Positions 36,173 to 44,718 of a stretch of 64,000 bases of DNA are shown here, one piece after another. The first letter of the stretch is position 1. Every line of letters begins with the position of its first letter. The position numbers and the translations under genes are program-made. The DNA is from an uncultured Bacteroidales bacterium. Lineage in GTDB: Bacteria > Bacteroidota > Bacteroidia > Bacteroidales > Muribaculaceae. Under the pieces are notes generated by a model. That model made no database searches. It worked only from the letters and a program-made list of their open reading frames with translations, and was not told where the DNA came from. The stretch spans positions 247,330-311,329 of the forward strand of contig CADCFN010000004.1 of assembly GCA_902800715.1 (NCBI GenBank). Reading direction: 5' to 3'.

Positions 36173-36923
36173 TGGCTTGATTGTATAAATAGATGCGGTT
36201 GAGTCCTTCAGCCGCTAGATGTTCGTAGTAAATGATGCTATCATCGTCCAGGTAGGAGTTGAGCACTTTGCCGTCACCACCCGTGATGAAGACCATTAGA
36301 TTGGGGTGCGAGAGTTTGAGGTCGTTGATGTAACTCTTGATTTCGCCCAGCAATCCCCACAACACACCGCTTCGGATGGCAGTCAGGGTATCATAGCCCA
36401 CAACAGGCATGTCCCCATCGAGATTGACGAGAGGAAGCTGGCCCGTGTGCTCATGCAGTGACTTGAAGCGAAGTCCCAAGCCCGGCGCGATGTTGCCGCC
36501 CACGAAGCATCCGTCCATTGTCACCAGGTCATAGGTGATGGCCGTGCCGGCGTCGATGACCAGCACGTCGCTGGTATTGTCGAGACGCTGAGCAATGCCC
36601 CATGCACCCACTGCGGTGGCAATGCGGTCACGGCCCAAAGTCTGAGGCGTGCGGTAGCCCAGACGGATGGGCATGGGAGTCTCATGCGTGAGGTGAAGCA
36701 CGCTGCGGCAGCGCTGCTCGGCGAGCTGTTCCACGCGTTGGCTGGCTGCACTCGCTGCTGTGCTGCACACAATGGCGGTTTCAGGCTTATAAGTGCTGAT
36801 GAAGCGGTCAAGTAGCCGCATGTCGCGGCGCACAAAACGGTTGGTCGCTACAACTTGTGTACCGATGAAAAAAGCCACCTTGATTGAGGTGTTGCCGTTG
36901 TCTATAGTGAGATTGCCTTTCAT
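36156..36923 (-). CDS. coaX: Type III pantothenate kinase
   Basis: 255 residues. Catalyses the first step of coenzyme A synthesis (pantothenate to 4'-phosphopantothenate). Actin-like fold motifs: LTIDNGNTSIKVAFF at the N-terminus, LGRDRIATAVGAW near 97, DVLVIDAGTAITYDLV near 118 and GGNIAPGLGLRFKSLHEHTG near 138, the last being typical of CoaX. It overlaps the barrel gene by 17 nt and lies just upstream of the lptC cluster. Confidence 0.95.
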   Translation of the reverse strand: MKGNLTIDNGNTSIKVAFFIGTQVVATNRFVRRDMRLLDRFISTYKPETAIVCSTAASAASQRVEQLAEQRCRSVLHLTHETPMPIRLGYRTPQTLGRDRIATAVGAWGIAQRLDNTSDVLVIDAGTAITYDLVTMDGCFVGGNIAPGLGLRFKSLHEHTGQLPLVNLDGDMPVVGYDTLTAIRSGVLWGLLGEIKSYINDLKLSHPNLMVFITGGDGKVLNSYLDDDSIIYYEHLAAEGLNRIYLYNQANENCK

Positions 36924-36981
36924 TAAACCGCAAAATTAGTATAAACTTGGCCGATTACAAAATATTTTTTTGAAGATAGGG

Positions 36982-37356
36982 TTAATTTGCCCCTTTCTTT
37001 TCCTCTCGCTCAATCATCCAAGATGCATACATCTGCACCACCAGACCCGCCAGCAGGAAGGCAATCCAGTTGTTGGTGCCCTGGAAAATGAACATCATTG
37101 AGGCGCTGGCACAGAACAGCAGGGCGCTGAAGATGAGGATAACGTGCAAATGCTTGATGCGCAACGACGGTCCACGGTAGATGTTGATAAGGCGTCCTAC
37201 CAGTACGATAAGGGCACCGGCAGTGTAAATCCATCTCATCACCTCCATGTTGATGTTGTGGTTGACCAATAGGGGCGTCACAGCCATCACGGCCATGATG
37301 AGGAGTCCCAGCATGACCAGGATGTTGGATAGGGTGGTTCGCTTGTCTTGTTTCAT
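36982..37356 (-). CDS. Small four-helix membrane protein, unknown function
   Basis: 124 residues with about four membrane helices (ILVMLGLLIMAVMAVTPLLV, YTAGALIVLVGRLINIY, HVILIFSALLFCASASMMFI, WIAFLLAGLVVQMYASWMI) and charged ends (MKQDKR, REEKKGAN). I do not recognise the family. It starts 7 nt after the stop of the DivIC-like gene and leads toward coaX, so it belongs to the same run. Confidence 0.8.
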   Translation of the reverse strand: MKQDKRTTLSNILVMLGLLIMAVMAVTPLLVNHNINMEVMRWIYTAGALIVLVGRLINIYRGPSLRIKHLHVILIFSALLFCASASMMFIFQGTNNWIAFLLAGLVVQMYASWMIEREEKKGAN

Positions 37357-37363
37357 ATCGTCG

Positions 37364-37672
37364 TTAAGGGATATCGGTGATGAATACTTCCTCGTTGATG
37401 CGTTTCATGCCATATTTCTCGCGCACGAGCTTCTCCAGGGACTCGTTGTCGGTGTTGAGCTCGTTGATTTTGGCATCATACATTGCAGCCGAGTCCTCGT
37501 AGTTCTTGATTTGGCTCTTGAGCTCGTTGATCTGGGAACGGTTCTTGGTGCTGCGGATGAAATTGTTGTCGCCATAGAACAACAACGCAGCAACGAAGAT
37601 GACGAAAATTATCAGAGGGATATTGAGCCACCGGGGTATCCACTTTGGGCGCTGAAAATCAAAAATTGCCAT
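37364..37672 (-). CDS. FtsB/DivIC-type septum-formation initiator
   Basis: 102 residues with short cytoplasmic N-terminus, one membrane helix (LNIPLIIFVIFVAALLFYG, about 16-34) and a coiled coil (STKNRSQINELKSQIKNYED, INELNTDNESLEKLVREKYG), ending in VFITDIP. The REKYGM block is the DivIC/FtsB signature. The protein probably acts in the divisome linking FtsL/FtsQ-type proteins. It lies 42 nt downstream of trmD. Confidence 0.88.
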   Translation of the reverse strand: MAIFDFQRPKWIPRWLNIPLIIFVIFVAALLFYGDNNFIRSTKNRSQINELKSQIKNYEDSAAMYDAKINELNTDNESLEKLVREKYGMKRINEEVFITDIP

Positions 37673-37714
37673 ATTCTATTTAGTTTCCTTTATTGATTTA
37701 TAATTATTTAATGC

Positions 37715-38392
37715 TTAATCCTTTAACAGGTTGGGGCGCAGACGGCGGGTGCGTTCCAGCGATTGCTGCATCTTCCACTCGGCGATTTTGGCTGCATGGC
37801 CGCTGAGCAGGATTTCAGGCACGTGCCAGCCGTTGAACACCTCGGGGCGCGTGTAGACGGGCGCCTCGATGAGACCATCCTGGAACGAGTCGCTCAGGGC
37901 GCTCTGCTCGTCGCCGATAGCACCGGGCAGCAGGCGCACCACGGCGTCGGCAATGACGGCAGCGGGCAACTCGCCTCCGGTGAGCACATAGTCACCGATG
38001 GTGATTTCCTTGGTAATCAGGTGCTCACGGATGCGGTAGTCCACACCCTTGTAATGGCCGCACAGAATCATGATATTCTCCTTGAGCGATAGGGCATTGG
38101 CCATGGGTTGGTCGAGTTGCTCTCCATCGGGCGATGTGAAGATGATTTCGTCATACTGGCGCTGGCTCTTCAGTTCCTCCATGCAACGCCACACGGGCTC
38201 AATCTGCATGACCATGCCTGCTTCGCCTCCGAAGGGGTAGTCATCCACCTTGCGGTGCTTGCGCAGGCTCCAGTCCCGTAGGTTGTGGACGTGTATCTCA
38301 ACGAGCCCCTTGTCTTGGGCGCGTTGCAGGATTGACGTGTGCAAGGGTGACTCGAGCGCGTCGGGCATTACTGTCAATATATCTATTCTCAT
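37715..38392 (-). CDS. trmD: tRNA (guanine37-N1)-methyltransferase
   Basis: 225 residues from the ATG at 38392 ([20 protein letters not shown]). It methylates G37 next to the anticodon and prevents frameshifting. The SPOUT trefoil-knot blocks are visible: [18 protein letters not shown] (about 50-67), [14 protein letters not shown] (about 108-121) and the AdoMet-binding [15 protein letters not shown] (about 132-146). The usual rpsP-rimM neighbours are absent. A four-unit heptad array (38396-38423) lies directly before the start. Confidence 0.95.
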   Translation of the reverse strand: MRIDILTVMPDALESPLHTSILQRAQDKGLVEIHVHNLRDWSLRKHRKVDDYPFGGEAGMVMQIEPVWRCMEELKSQRQYDEIIFTSPDGEQLDQPMANALSLKENIMILCGHYKGVDYRIREHLITKEITIGDYVLTGGELPAAVIADAVVRLLPGAIGDEQSALSDSFQDGLIEAPVYTRPEVFNGWHVPEILLSGHAAKIAEWKMQQSLERTRRLRPNLLKD

Positions 38393-38395
38393 ATT

Positions 38396-38423
38396 AGTTT
38401 TAAATTTCCGGTCCTTAGTTTTC
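38396..38423. repeat. Heptad array before trmD start
   Basis: agtttta aatttcc ggtcctt agttttc: four degenerate heptads ending 4 nt before the ATG on the sense strand. Confidence 0.6.
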
Positions 38424-38471
38424 AAGCATTAGTCGTCTGGTTTAGGGACGCCGATGCCAACTTCTGAATTT

Positions 38472-38804
38472 TCACTCCTCTTTCTTCTCATCCCACGGAT
38501 AAGTGCGCTTGGGGTTGCGGGGAAACCAGCCCTTGCGGACGCGCTCCTGCTGTTCGCGCATCTCCTTGATGCCCCAGAAGCATGAGAACGCTCCCACGCC
38601 CATCAGCGAAGCCAGGAACACATTTTCCACCAATAGCGAGCCGATGCACAACAGCACTCCCGCAACGATGAAAAAGAGCTTGAAACGCTGTCCGAAATGG
38701 TATTCCCCCTTGATAACAATAGGATGACAGATGCCAATAATCAGAAAGGAGCACAAGCCCAACGCCAGCCCCAATAAATGATATGTCGAGAGAAAATCTG
38801 TCAT
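38472..38804 (-). CDS. DUF4491-family membrane protein
   Basis: 110 residues with about three membrane helices (YHLLGLALGLCSFLIIGICH, LFFIVAGVLLCIGSLLV, FLASLMGVGAFSCFWGI). The blocks IGICHPIVIKGEYHFG and GWFPRNPKRTYPWDEKKEE are typical of DUF4491, a small family of unknown function in Bacteroidetes. It lies 153 nt downstream of the zinc-ribbon membrane gene and 79 nt before trmD, so it may be transcribed on its own; TAACTTTG at 38876-38883 could be its -7 box. Confidence 0.87.
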   Translation of the reverse strand: MTDFLSTYHLLGLALGLCSFLIIGICHPIVIKGEYHFGQRFKLFFIVAGVLLCIGSLLVENVFLASLMGVGAFSCFWGIKEMREQQERVRKGWFPRNPKRTYPWDEKKEE

Positions 38805-38957
38805 CTTTCCATGAAAATTTGCCGCATGTCAAGGCTGTTCTTGGGCCTTAACCGAAATTGTCGCGCAAAGTTACACTTTTTGCACGACATGCCCGCACGA
38901 ATTATCCTTAAATTGTGTTATCTGTTTTTAAGAACGGGTAGATGCCTTTTGCTGGGG

Positions 38958-39416
38958 TTACTGTAGGGCTTCAAGCAACATGCCGAAGAAGACATAGGTG
39001 GCGAACAGCACCAGTGTGAAGACGATAGTGCGTCCTAGGCAGCCAAGGGCGCTCATGCCCTGGCTCTGCTTCTTCTTGTTGGATTTCTTTTTTCCGGATG
39101 TTTTGCGCTTGGGGCCATTCGACGTGGTGTCGCCGCTCAGTCCCGTGTAGCGGTAGGAGGTGGATGCCTGTTTCATGCGGGGTTTGTGGGGTGGGGGTGT
39201 GCTGGCTTTATATTCGGGTGGTGTGTCAAAATTGATGCTTTCGGCCGGTTTGCGTTGCACCGCGGGTTTGTCGGAACGAGCACTCTCGCGGGCCTTGGGA
39301 ATTGGCTGGCGAGCCTGCAGCAGGCATTGCGGGCAGACGATTACGCCATCATTGGCGATCAGCCGCTCGTTGCTGATATCCAGCTTTTTACCGCATTTAG
39401 GACAGGTCCAGCGCAT
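38958..39416 (-). CDS. Zinc-ribbon, C-terminally anchored membrane protein of the cytoskeletal operon
   Basis: 152 residues. The N-terminus has a C4 zinc ribbon (CPKCG at 5-9, CPQC at 28-31). A disordered, Lys/Pro-rich middle (PPPHKPRMKQ, KRKTSGKKKSNKKKQ) leads to one C-terminal membrane helix (TIVFTLVLFATYVFFGMLLE). The shape is that of a tail-anchored cytosolic sensor. No family recognised. It is the last gene of the run that starts at 48215, 114 nt after the preceding stop, so its membership is probable but not certain. A heptad array precedes the ATG. Confidence 0.8.
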   Translation of the reverse strand: MRWTCPKCGKKLDISNERLIANDGVIVCPQCLLQARQPIPKARESARSDKPAVQRKPAESINFDTPPEYKASTPPPHKPRMKQASTSYRYTGLSGDTTSNGPKRKTSGKKKSNKKKQSQGMSALGCLGRTIVFTLVLFATYVFFGMLLEALQ

Positions 39417-39425
39417 TTTTTACTT

Positions 39426-39516
39426 AGTTAATAGTTAAAAGTTAATAGAGAATAGTTGGTATCCATACCATGATTTTTAGTTGTAGCCAGGAACCATTAA
39501 CTATTCTCTATTAACT
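39426..39516. repeat. Heptad array and 18-bp inverted repeat in the operon's last gap
   Basis: agttaat agttaaa agttaat agagaat agttggt (39426-39460). AGTTAATAGAGAATAGTT (39440-39457) is perfectly inverted at 39499-39516. The array reads as AACT heptads on the sense strand and ends 9 nt before the ATG at 39416. Confidence 0.8.
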
Positions 39517-39530
39517 ATTTGTTAGTTGGT

Positions 39531-40724
39531 TTAGCCTTCGTAGTGGATGATGGCCTTGACTACCACATGCCAATGGCCGTCGATAAACTCGGCTTCACCG
39601 GCACGGTCGGTAACGATGCGGTTGCCGCTGGGAATCTGGATGGCGTTGCCCGAGCAGGCACGAATCAGGTTCTCGGCAGGCATCATCAGCGCAAAGCGGT
39701 GAACTTCGGGTTTGTCGATGACCTCAAAGGTGCCGTGAGTGCCGTCAAAGGTGGTGAGCACGTAGATGGAGTTTCCGGGCTCCAGGGTGTCGCTCACGCG
39801 AGTAAAGTCGTCATTCTCGTCAGGCCTGCTCATGAACAGGTTCAACGGCTCGTCGTTGTTCTCTTCGTCCTCGACAGGTGCCTCTCCGACAACAGGTTCG
39901 TCGGCAGGTTCCTCTTCATAGAGAGCGGGGGCCTCTTCGGTGGCTGCCTCAACCTCGTTGGCGGGCTCTGCCATGAACGGCTCAGTCTCTCCGTTGCGTA
40001 TTGCCTTGCCGGTCAGGCGGATAGAGAGCGCCTTCATCTGGTCGGCGGCATCGGTCGAAAACTCCTGCAGGTTGGCGTTGGTGCGGTCCAACTCACGGGC
40101 AAATGTGCGGCGCATCTCGTTGATTTTGCCACGGTTGCTCAGTGCGGTGAGCAGTGCCCACAGACCCAGCAATGCACCGATGATGCTCAACCACAGGGGT
40201 AGGTTAGCAGAGCATGCAACACCGTTATTGGCTTTCTCGGCTTTGGGCTCCTGAGCATTCTCGGCTTCGGCATCCTGTTGTTCACCCTCGGCATTCTCAC
40301 CGTCTACTTTCTTGTCGGCGGGTTGTGCGGGCACATCCTGCATGGCTTCGGGATGCTCGGTCATAAAGGCTTGGAAATCGGGCTCGACCAGTTTCCAGAT
40401 TTGCGGTGTTACAAGTTCTTTGAGGTCGTTGATAGTACCGTTCTTGTCCTCTTCTTTCTTGAACTCGTTGTAGATTTTCTCCCATTTGCGGCCCTGGTTG
40501 CTGTAAACCTCGTTGAGGTCGTCCAGCGTGTAACCCTGCGGATACTTGCCCTTGATTTCATCGATTTTCTTGGCAAAACCGCGAGCATGGGCCGTGTAGT
40601 GGGCACAAGTGGCGATACCCTGCTTCCACAATGTGGTGGACAGCGTCTGGTTCTCAGAGATTTGTGCCACTGCTGTGGTGGCGAGGCAGATGATGGCTGC
40701 CATGAGTAAAGTGATACGTTTCAT
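39531..40724 (-). CDS. Signal-peptide plus TM bridging protein of the cytoskeletal operon
   Basis: 397 residues: signal peptide (MKRITLLMAAIICLATTAVA), an extracytoplasmic helical domain (about 22-130), an acidic linker, a membrane helix (LPLWLSIIGALLGLWALLTA, about 176-195), a coiled-coil stretch (EMRRTFARELDRTNANLQEF), an acidic linker and a compact C-terminal beta-rich domain (about 310-397, IYVLTTFDGTHGTFEVIDKP). With the signal peptide cut, the C-terminal domain would be cytosolic, so the protein could bridge the periplasm and the actin- and tubulin-like proteins. That is inference. No known family. It lies 18 nt downstream of the actin-like gene. Confidence 0.82.
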   Translation of the reverse strand: MKRITLLMAAIICLATTAVAQISENQTLSTTLWKQGIATCAHYTAHARGFAKKIDEIKGKYPQGYTLDDLNEVYSNQGRKWEKIYNEFKKEEDKNGTINDLKELVTPQIWKLVEPDFQAFMTEHPEAMQDVPAQPADKKVDGENAEGEQQDAEAENAQEPKAEKANNGVACSANLPLWLSIIGALLGLWALLTALSNRGKINEMRRTFARELDRTNANLQEFSTDAADQMKALSIRLTGKAIRNGETEPFMAEPANEVEAATEEAPALYEEEPADEPVVGEAPVEDEENNDEPLNLFMSRPDENDDFTRVSDTLEPGNSIYVLTTFDGTHGTFEVIDKPEVHRFALMMPAENLIRACSGNAIQIPSGNRIVTDRAGEAEFIDGHWHVVVKAIIHYEG

Positions 40725-40742
40725 AACTTTTGAGATATATGA

Positions 40743-43700
40743 TTATTGGTTAAACTTGCTGATGACGTCATTGCGCATGTTCTTGAGCAGGTTGTGGCGG
40801 ATGACACCGATGATGGGATAGAAGAACGGAACGTCCTCGACCACGTCGGTGGCGTTGTAGCGGCCTTTCAGGAAGGTGTTGATGCCTGCCGTCAGGTAGT
40901 TTGCCAGGTTATCGCTCAGTACGCTTTCAAACAGGCGCAGCACATTGTTTTCGATGCCGAACTCGTCTTTGATGGTTGCATCGCACAGCTCGACAAAGAA
41001 GCGGTTGAATTCCTTGACTTTCTCCACCAGACGGTCGCGAATCTCGATGGACTCGACCTGTTCCATGGTGAGGTCGTCTTGACCGAGCATTGAACAGCAG
41101 TAGCGCATCCGTTTCACGCTGGTGGCGTTGTAGCGGGCGAGTTCGGGCTGGCCCTCCAGGCGGCGGTTTTCAAGCTTGATGCCACCGCGGCAGGTAATCT
41201 GCTTAGGACACTTGTCCTCAATCTTGATTTCGAACAGTTCGCTGTACTGCTTGCCAAACACGCGCTCGATGATGAGCTGGGTGAGCATGGTGGTGCGTGA
41301 GAGCGATCCCAGAATGCTCAAAATCTTGCTGCCGGTGCCCGAGAAATAAATCTGCTTGGGCATCTCATAGCCACGCTGCTTCATTGCTTGGGCGATGTAG
41401 TAGATAATGGCCGAGTAGAAGTACATGAAGATGAGGCGGCGTTGGCCGTCGTTGCGCAACAGGGCGTTGTAGCTGTACAGGTTGCGGTCTATCTCACGCA
41501 GCGAACGCAGTTCCTCGACATTCTCTATTGAGAACAGGAAGGCGTTGATGTCCTCGCTGCGTTTCTGTGCCATGATGTCGGCAAGGATGCTGCTCAGATA
41601 GGCGATACTGTTGCCTTTGTCATTCTCGATGAGCCGCATGAAGTAGCGGGTATAGTGCTGCAACAGCGGATTGTTGTCGGCGTCCTTGTCGGTGAAACCG
41701 TCACCGAAGATGGCATTGCCGGCAAATCTGAACGACGAGATGGCTACGGGTTCGCTCTTCATGCGGTCCTCGCTGGGCTGGTAGATGACCGTGTCGCATG
41801 TGCCGCCGCCGATGTCGATAGACACATAGCTGCTGCCAGTGACCTCGGCACCGCTGTAGTAGTAGGCAGGTGCAAGGCTCTCGGGATAGGAGCGCAGGTG
41901 GTCGCTATCGGCACCGATGTAGGTGCTGAACAACTCTTTCCAGGTGTTCTCCAGCGTGTCGCGGTCGGCACCGCCCATGCTCACGGGATAGAAGTAAACC
42001 ACCTCGGTGCGGCGCAGGTCGGCATTCTCGAGCAACGCTTTGGCCTTGATGAGCAGCGTGAGCTCACGCAGGAAGGCCTTGGCAAGTTCGGTGTCGCCTT
42101 TCCACTTCAAGTTGGTCATCACCTCATAGCCATGGAAATAGCGTCTCTCATACAGGAAGGGGATGTTCACGTCACTGAACAAGTTGCACCCAATGCCGCT
42201 GTTCTCGTTGCGCGCCAGGGTGGAACGCAACGGGAAACCATAGACGTTGTCAATTTCGCGGGGCACGAACTCTACGCGTTGCACCTGTTCGGCATACTCG
42301 AGCGACTTGGGCTTGTGCAGCGAGGCCACGAGTACCTGCTGTGAGCCGTATTCAAAGGTGAACGGCTGTGAGGGCTGGCCACGCTCGGCCCACTCGACAT
42401 GGGTATTGGTGGTACCGAAGTCCACAGCAAAGATGAGTTCCTTGGCACTGGGGTTGTAAGGCTTCCACTGCGGGATAATCACACCGCCGAAACGGCCCAG
42501 GTGGTTCTGCACGCTCGCCTCTATGTAGTCAAATGAGCCGTTGACGTCATAGTAGGAGGTGCTGTAGCCTGAGTGGGAACGGATGGCGTCCCTCACGGTC
42601 AGACCGTCGGTCTTGATGCCGTTTTTATAGAATCGTAATGTGGCACCGCCGTTCTCAATCATGGTGAACAGTTCGACGGTGTAGTCGTCGTTGACATCGG
42701 TCTTGACAAACGGGAATATGGATGTGGACATCGTCGCGCCGACTACACGGCCCGTGTTGCGGCGCTCGTCAAATGTCCAGGTGTGGTCGCTGATGGGGAA
42801 ATACTTGCGCGACAGCTCGATATAGCGGTTCTCGCCTTTCTTGACGCGGATGCGCAGGGTGACCATCACGCTGCCGTCGGCAAACTCCTCGATGTCCAAC
42901 ACATGACGTCCGGCAATGGTTCCCTTGATGTAGTCGGTGTCAAAATAGGTGAACAACAGCGGTTTCAAGGGCAGCAGGTAGCCGCAGGTGGGTTGCGGCG
43001 TGCGGGGCTTGAGGTTGCCGTCAAAGAAATGGTCGGTGTCAATCACGCAGCCACTGCCCAGCCGCACAATGGTGTCGGTCAGGAAGTCGTCGGTGGTGAC
43101 AAACGGATATTGGATTGATGTATCGGGCAGTTTGCGGTCATTCAGGGGCACGCCACCAGTCAGTACCTGGGTGGAACTATCCCACTCCTTGTCGATGTAG
43201 CGGAAATGCTCGACGCTTCCATTGAAGCCGTTGACCAGCACCAAGGGCATCTCGGGCTTGCTCTGGGGCAGCGAGGGGCTGATGACAAAGTCGCTCTCGC
43301 TTGCTGCCGAACGGATGTCTACCGAACGCTTGTGGTAGAATCGCGCACCCAGCACGCTCACGTCGATACCACCGCCAAAGGGGTCGTAGGTGTGCTCCAA
43401 CTGTTCCAGCACGGTGCCGGCGCGGCTCTCGTCGAGGGCATCCAGATTGGGGATGACGGTCGAGATGCGGCGATACAGGTCGGGACGGTTCTGGCGCAGG
43501 GGCTCCAGGTTCTTCTGCATGTAGGAATAAACCTCACCGCAGTGCAGGCGCAGCGTGGGGTAGGCGTTCATCAACAGGTACATGTAAAAGACGAAGTCCT
43601 CGTCACGCTGCCACAGGTGGCGCGTCTCGCCGAACAAGCTCACGCCCTGTTCCACCTTGATGGCGTCGATGGTGCCCAGTGCAGGCGCTGCCATGACTAC

Positions 43701-44186
43701 CGATGCGGGTGATGTGCCGCCCAGCACCTGACGGTCCCACATCAGGATATACCAGTCCTTGAGCAGGTCAAAATTATAGACCTTGTCGCTGCGCAGGAAC
43801 AGGTCGAGCGTCTCGCCGTACAGGCGGTGCTGCGGATTGGCCTTCAACTGCTCGAGGCATTCCTCGCGGTTCCAGCGGATGATGCGCAGGTAACTCTTGT
43901 GGTTCTCGTAGTCAAAGAACAGTTGGGCCACGTCAAGGGCATTGGATACCAGTCGCTCGTTCATGCGCGCGCCGCGCAATCGGTCGTTGGCCAACTGCTT
44001 GAAGGCATTCTTCACCAGGTCGAGTTGTGCCAGCGGGCTGGGAATCGCAGTGCGGGGATTCTCGCTCAAACCACCGTCAGGGTCCTTGATGCGAGCGATG
44101 TCGTCGTCGGTATAGGGGACGTGTGACACCCAATCCTCTTCGCCGTTCTTGCTCGTGTTGTTGCTGTATGATAATATCTCGCTCAT
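40743..44186 (-). CDS. Giant actin/Hsp70-fold ATPase of unknown function
   Basis: 1147 residues. The C-terminal half has the actin/Hsp70 nucleotide-binding motifs: phosphate-1 FAVDFGTTNTHVEWAE (about 587-602), phosphate-2 SIDIGGGTCDTVIY (about 788-801) and adenosine motif IYFSGTGSKILSIL (about 943-956). The first about 580 residues are not recognised: helical to about 110, then mixed with many aromatic positions. It has no signal peptide or membrane helix, so it is cytosolic. It resembles the very large Hsp70-like proteins sometimes called SrfB-type, but the domain order is not proven equal. It lies between the tubulin-like gene and the bridging protein gene. The core of the operon. Confidence 0.87.
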   Translation of the reverse strand: MSEILSYSNNTSKNGEEDWVSHVPYTDDDIARIKDPDGGLSENPRTAIPSPLAQLDLVKNAFKQLANDRLRGARMNERLVSNALDVAQLFFDYENHKSYLRIIRWNREECLEQLKANPQHRLYGETLDLFLRSDKVYNFDLLKDWYILMWDRQVLGGTSPASVVMAAPALGTIDAIKVEQGVSLFGETRHLWQRDEDFVFYMYLLMNAYPTLRLHCGEVYSYMQKNLEPLRQNRPDLYRRISTVIPNLDALDESRAGTVLEQLEHTYDPFGGGIDVSVLGARFYHKRSVDIRSAASESDFVISPSLPQSKPEMPLVLVNGFNGSVEHFRYIDKEWDSSTQVLTGGVPLNDRKLPDTSIQYPFVTTDDFLTDTIVRLGSGCVIDTDHFFDGNLKPRTPQPTCGYLLPLKPLLFTYFDTDYIKGTIAGRHVLDIEEFADGSVMVTLRIRVKKGENRYIELSRKYFPISDHTWTFDERRNTGRVVGATMSTSIFPFVKTDVNDDYTVELFTMIENGGATLRFYKNGIKTDGLTVRDAIRSHSGYSTSYYDVNGSFDYIEASVQNHLGRFGGVIIPQWKPYNPSAKELIFAVDFGTTNTHVEWAERGQPSQPFTFEYGSQQVLVASLHKPKSLEYAEQVQRVEFVPREIDNVYGFPLRSTLARNENSGIGCNLFSDVNIPFLYERRYFHGYEVMTNLKWKGDTELAKAFLRELTLLIKAKALLENADLRRTEVVYFYPVSMGGADRDTLENTWKELFSTYIGADSDHLRSYPESLAPAYYYSGAEVTGSSYVSIDIGGGTCDTVIYQPSEDRMKSEPVAISSFRFAGNAIFGDGFTDKDADNNPLLQHYTRYFMRLIENDKGNSIAYLSSILADIMAQKRSEDINAFLFSIENVEELRSLREIDRNLYSYNALLRNDGQRRLIFMYFYSAIIYYIAQAMKQRGYEMPKQIYFSGTGSKILSILGSLSRTTMLTQLIIERVFGKQYSELFEIKIEDKCPKQITCRGGIKLENRRLEGQPELARYNATSVKRMRYCCSMLGQDDLTMEQVESIEIRDRLVEKVKEFNRFFVELCDATIKDEFGIENNVLRLFESVLSDNLANYLTAGINTFLKGRYNATDVVEDVPFFYPIIGVIRHNLLKNMRNDVISKFNQ

Positions 44187-44221
44187 ATTTAGTTTCTAGT
44201 CTGTATTAGTTACAATGGCCC

Positions 44222-44699
44222 CACGCTAAGGCGCTAAGACGCAAAGTGTTTGTTTTGTTCTATTGACGATTCATCAAAGTTATTGACTACACGTTTAATG
44301 CCATTCTTAAGTATATGTTCATTAAAGTTTACAATAAAACCTAGTCGTTTGTCAGCCAGTTTTAAGTAGGTTAATAACTGTTTATAATGAACGGGATGCA
44401 ATTCTTCAACAGATTTCAGCTCAAGTACGATACTGTCCTCTATAAGAATATCTATAATAAAATCCATCCCTAAGTCTCTACCTTTATATGTTGCACGAAT
44501 AGGTACTTGTCGTTGAGCATGAATGCCTCGTGAGGCAAATTCAATCATCAGTGCCTTTTCATATACAGACTCTAATAGACCAGGCCCCAGAAGCCTATAG
44601 ACCTCATAAATGCTGTCTAATATAGGTCGGGTTCCATCGTTTCTATATGTTTTTTGTTCTGCCATATAAAAGTTTATTAATTCTTAGCGCCTTAGCGTG
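44222..44699. mobile_element. GxxExxY gene cassette with 18-bp inverted terminal repeats
   Basis: CACGCTAAGGCGCTAAGA (44222-44239) and TCTTAGCGCCTTAGCGTG (44682-44699) are perfect inverted copies. The GxxExxY gene lies inside; its stop codon and last four codons lie in or next to the left repeat. The DNA is visibly more AT-rich than the flanking operon genes. It has no transposase, and no target-site duplication is obvious. It may be a domesticated or non-autonomous element. Confidence 0.65.
44234..44665 (-). CDS. GxxExxY protein (PD-(D/E)xK-like, PF13366)
   Basis: 143 residues. The signature GPGLLESVYEKAL (about 28-40) contains GxxExxY, followed by the nuclease-like core GMDFIIDILIEDSIVLELKS (Asp and Glu/Lys positions of a PD-(D/E)xK fold) and the HYKQLLTYLKL helix. 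Family members are widespread in metagenomic bacteria; the function is unproven. The final codons (KHFAS, stop) overlap the inverted repeat. It sits between two genes of the actin/tubulin-like operon in the same direction, as if inserted without breaking transcription. Confidence 0.9.
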   Translation of the reverse strand: MAEQKTYRNDGTRPILDSIYEVYRLLGPGLLESVYEKALMIEFASRGIHAQRQVPIRATYKGRDLGMDFIIDILIEDSIVLELKSVEELHPVHYKQLLTYLKLADKRLGFIVNFNEHILKNGIKRVVNNFDESSIEQNKHFAS

Positions 44700-44718
44700 A
44701 GGCGATTTAGCGGATTCC

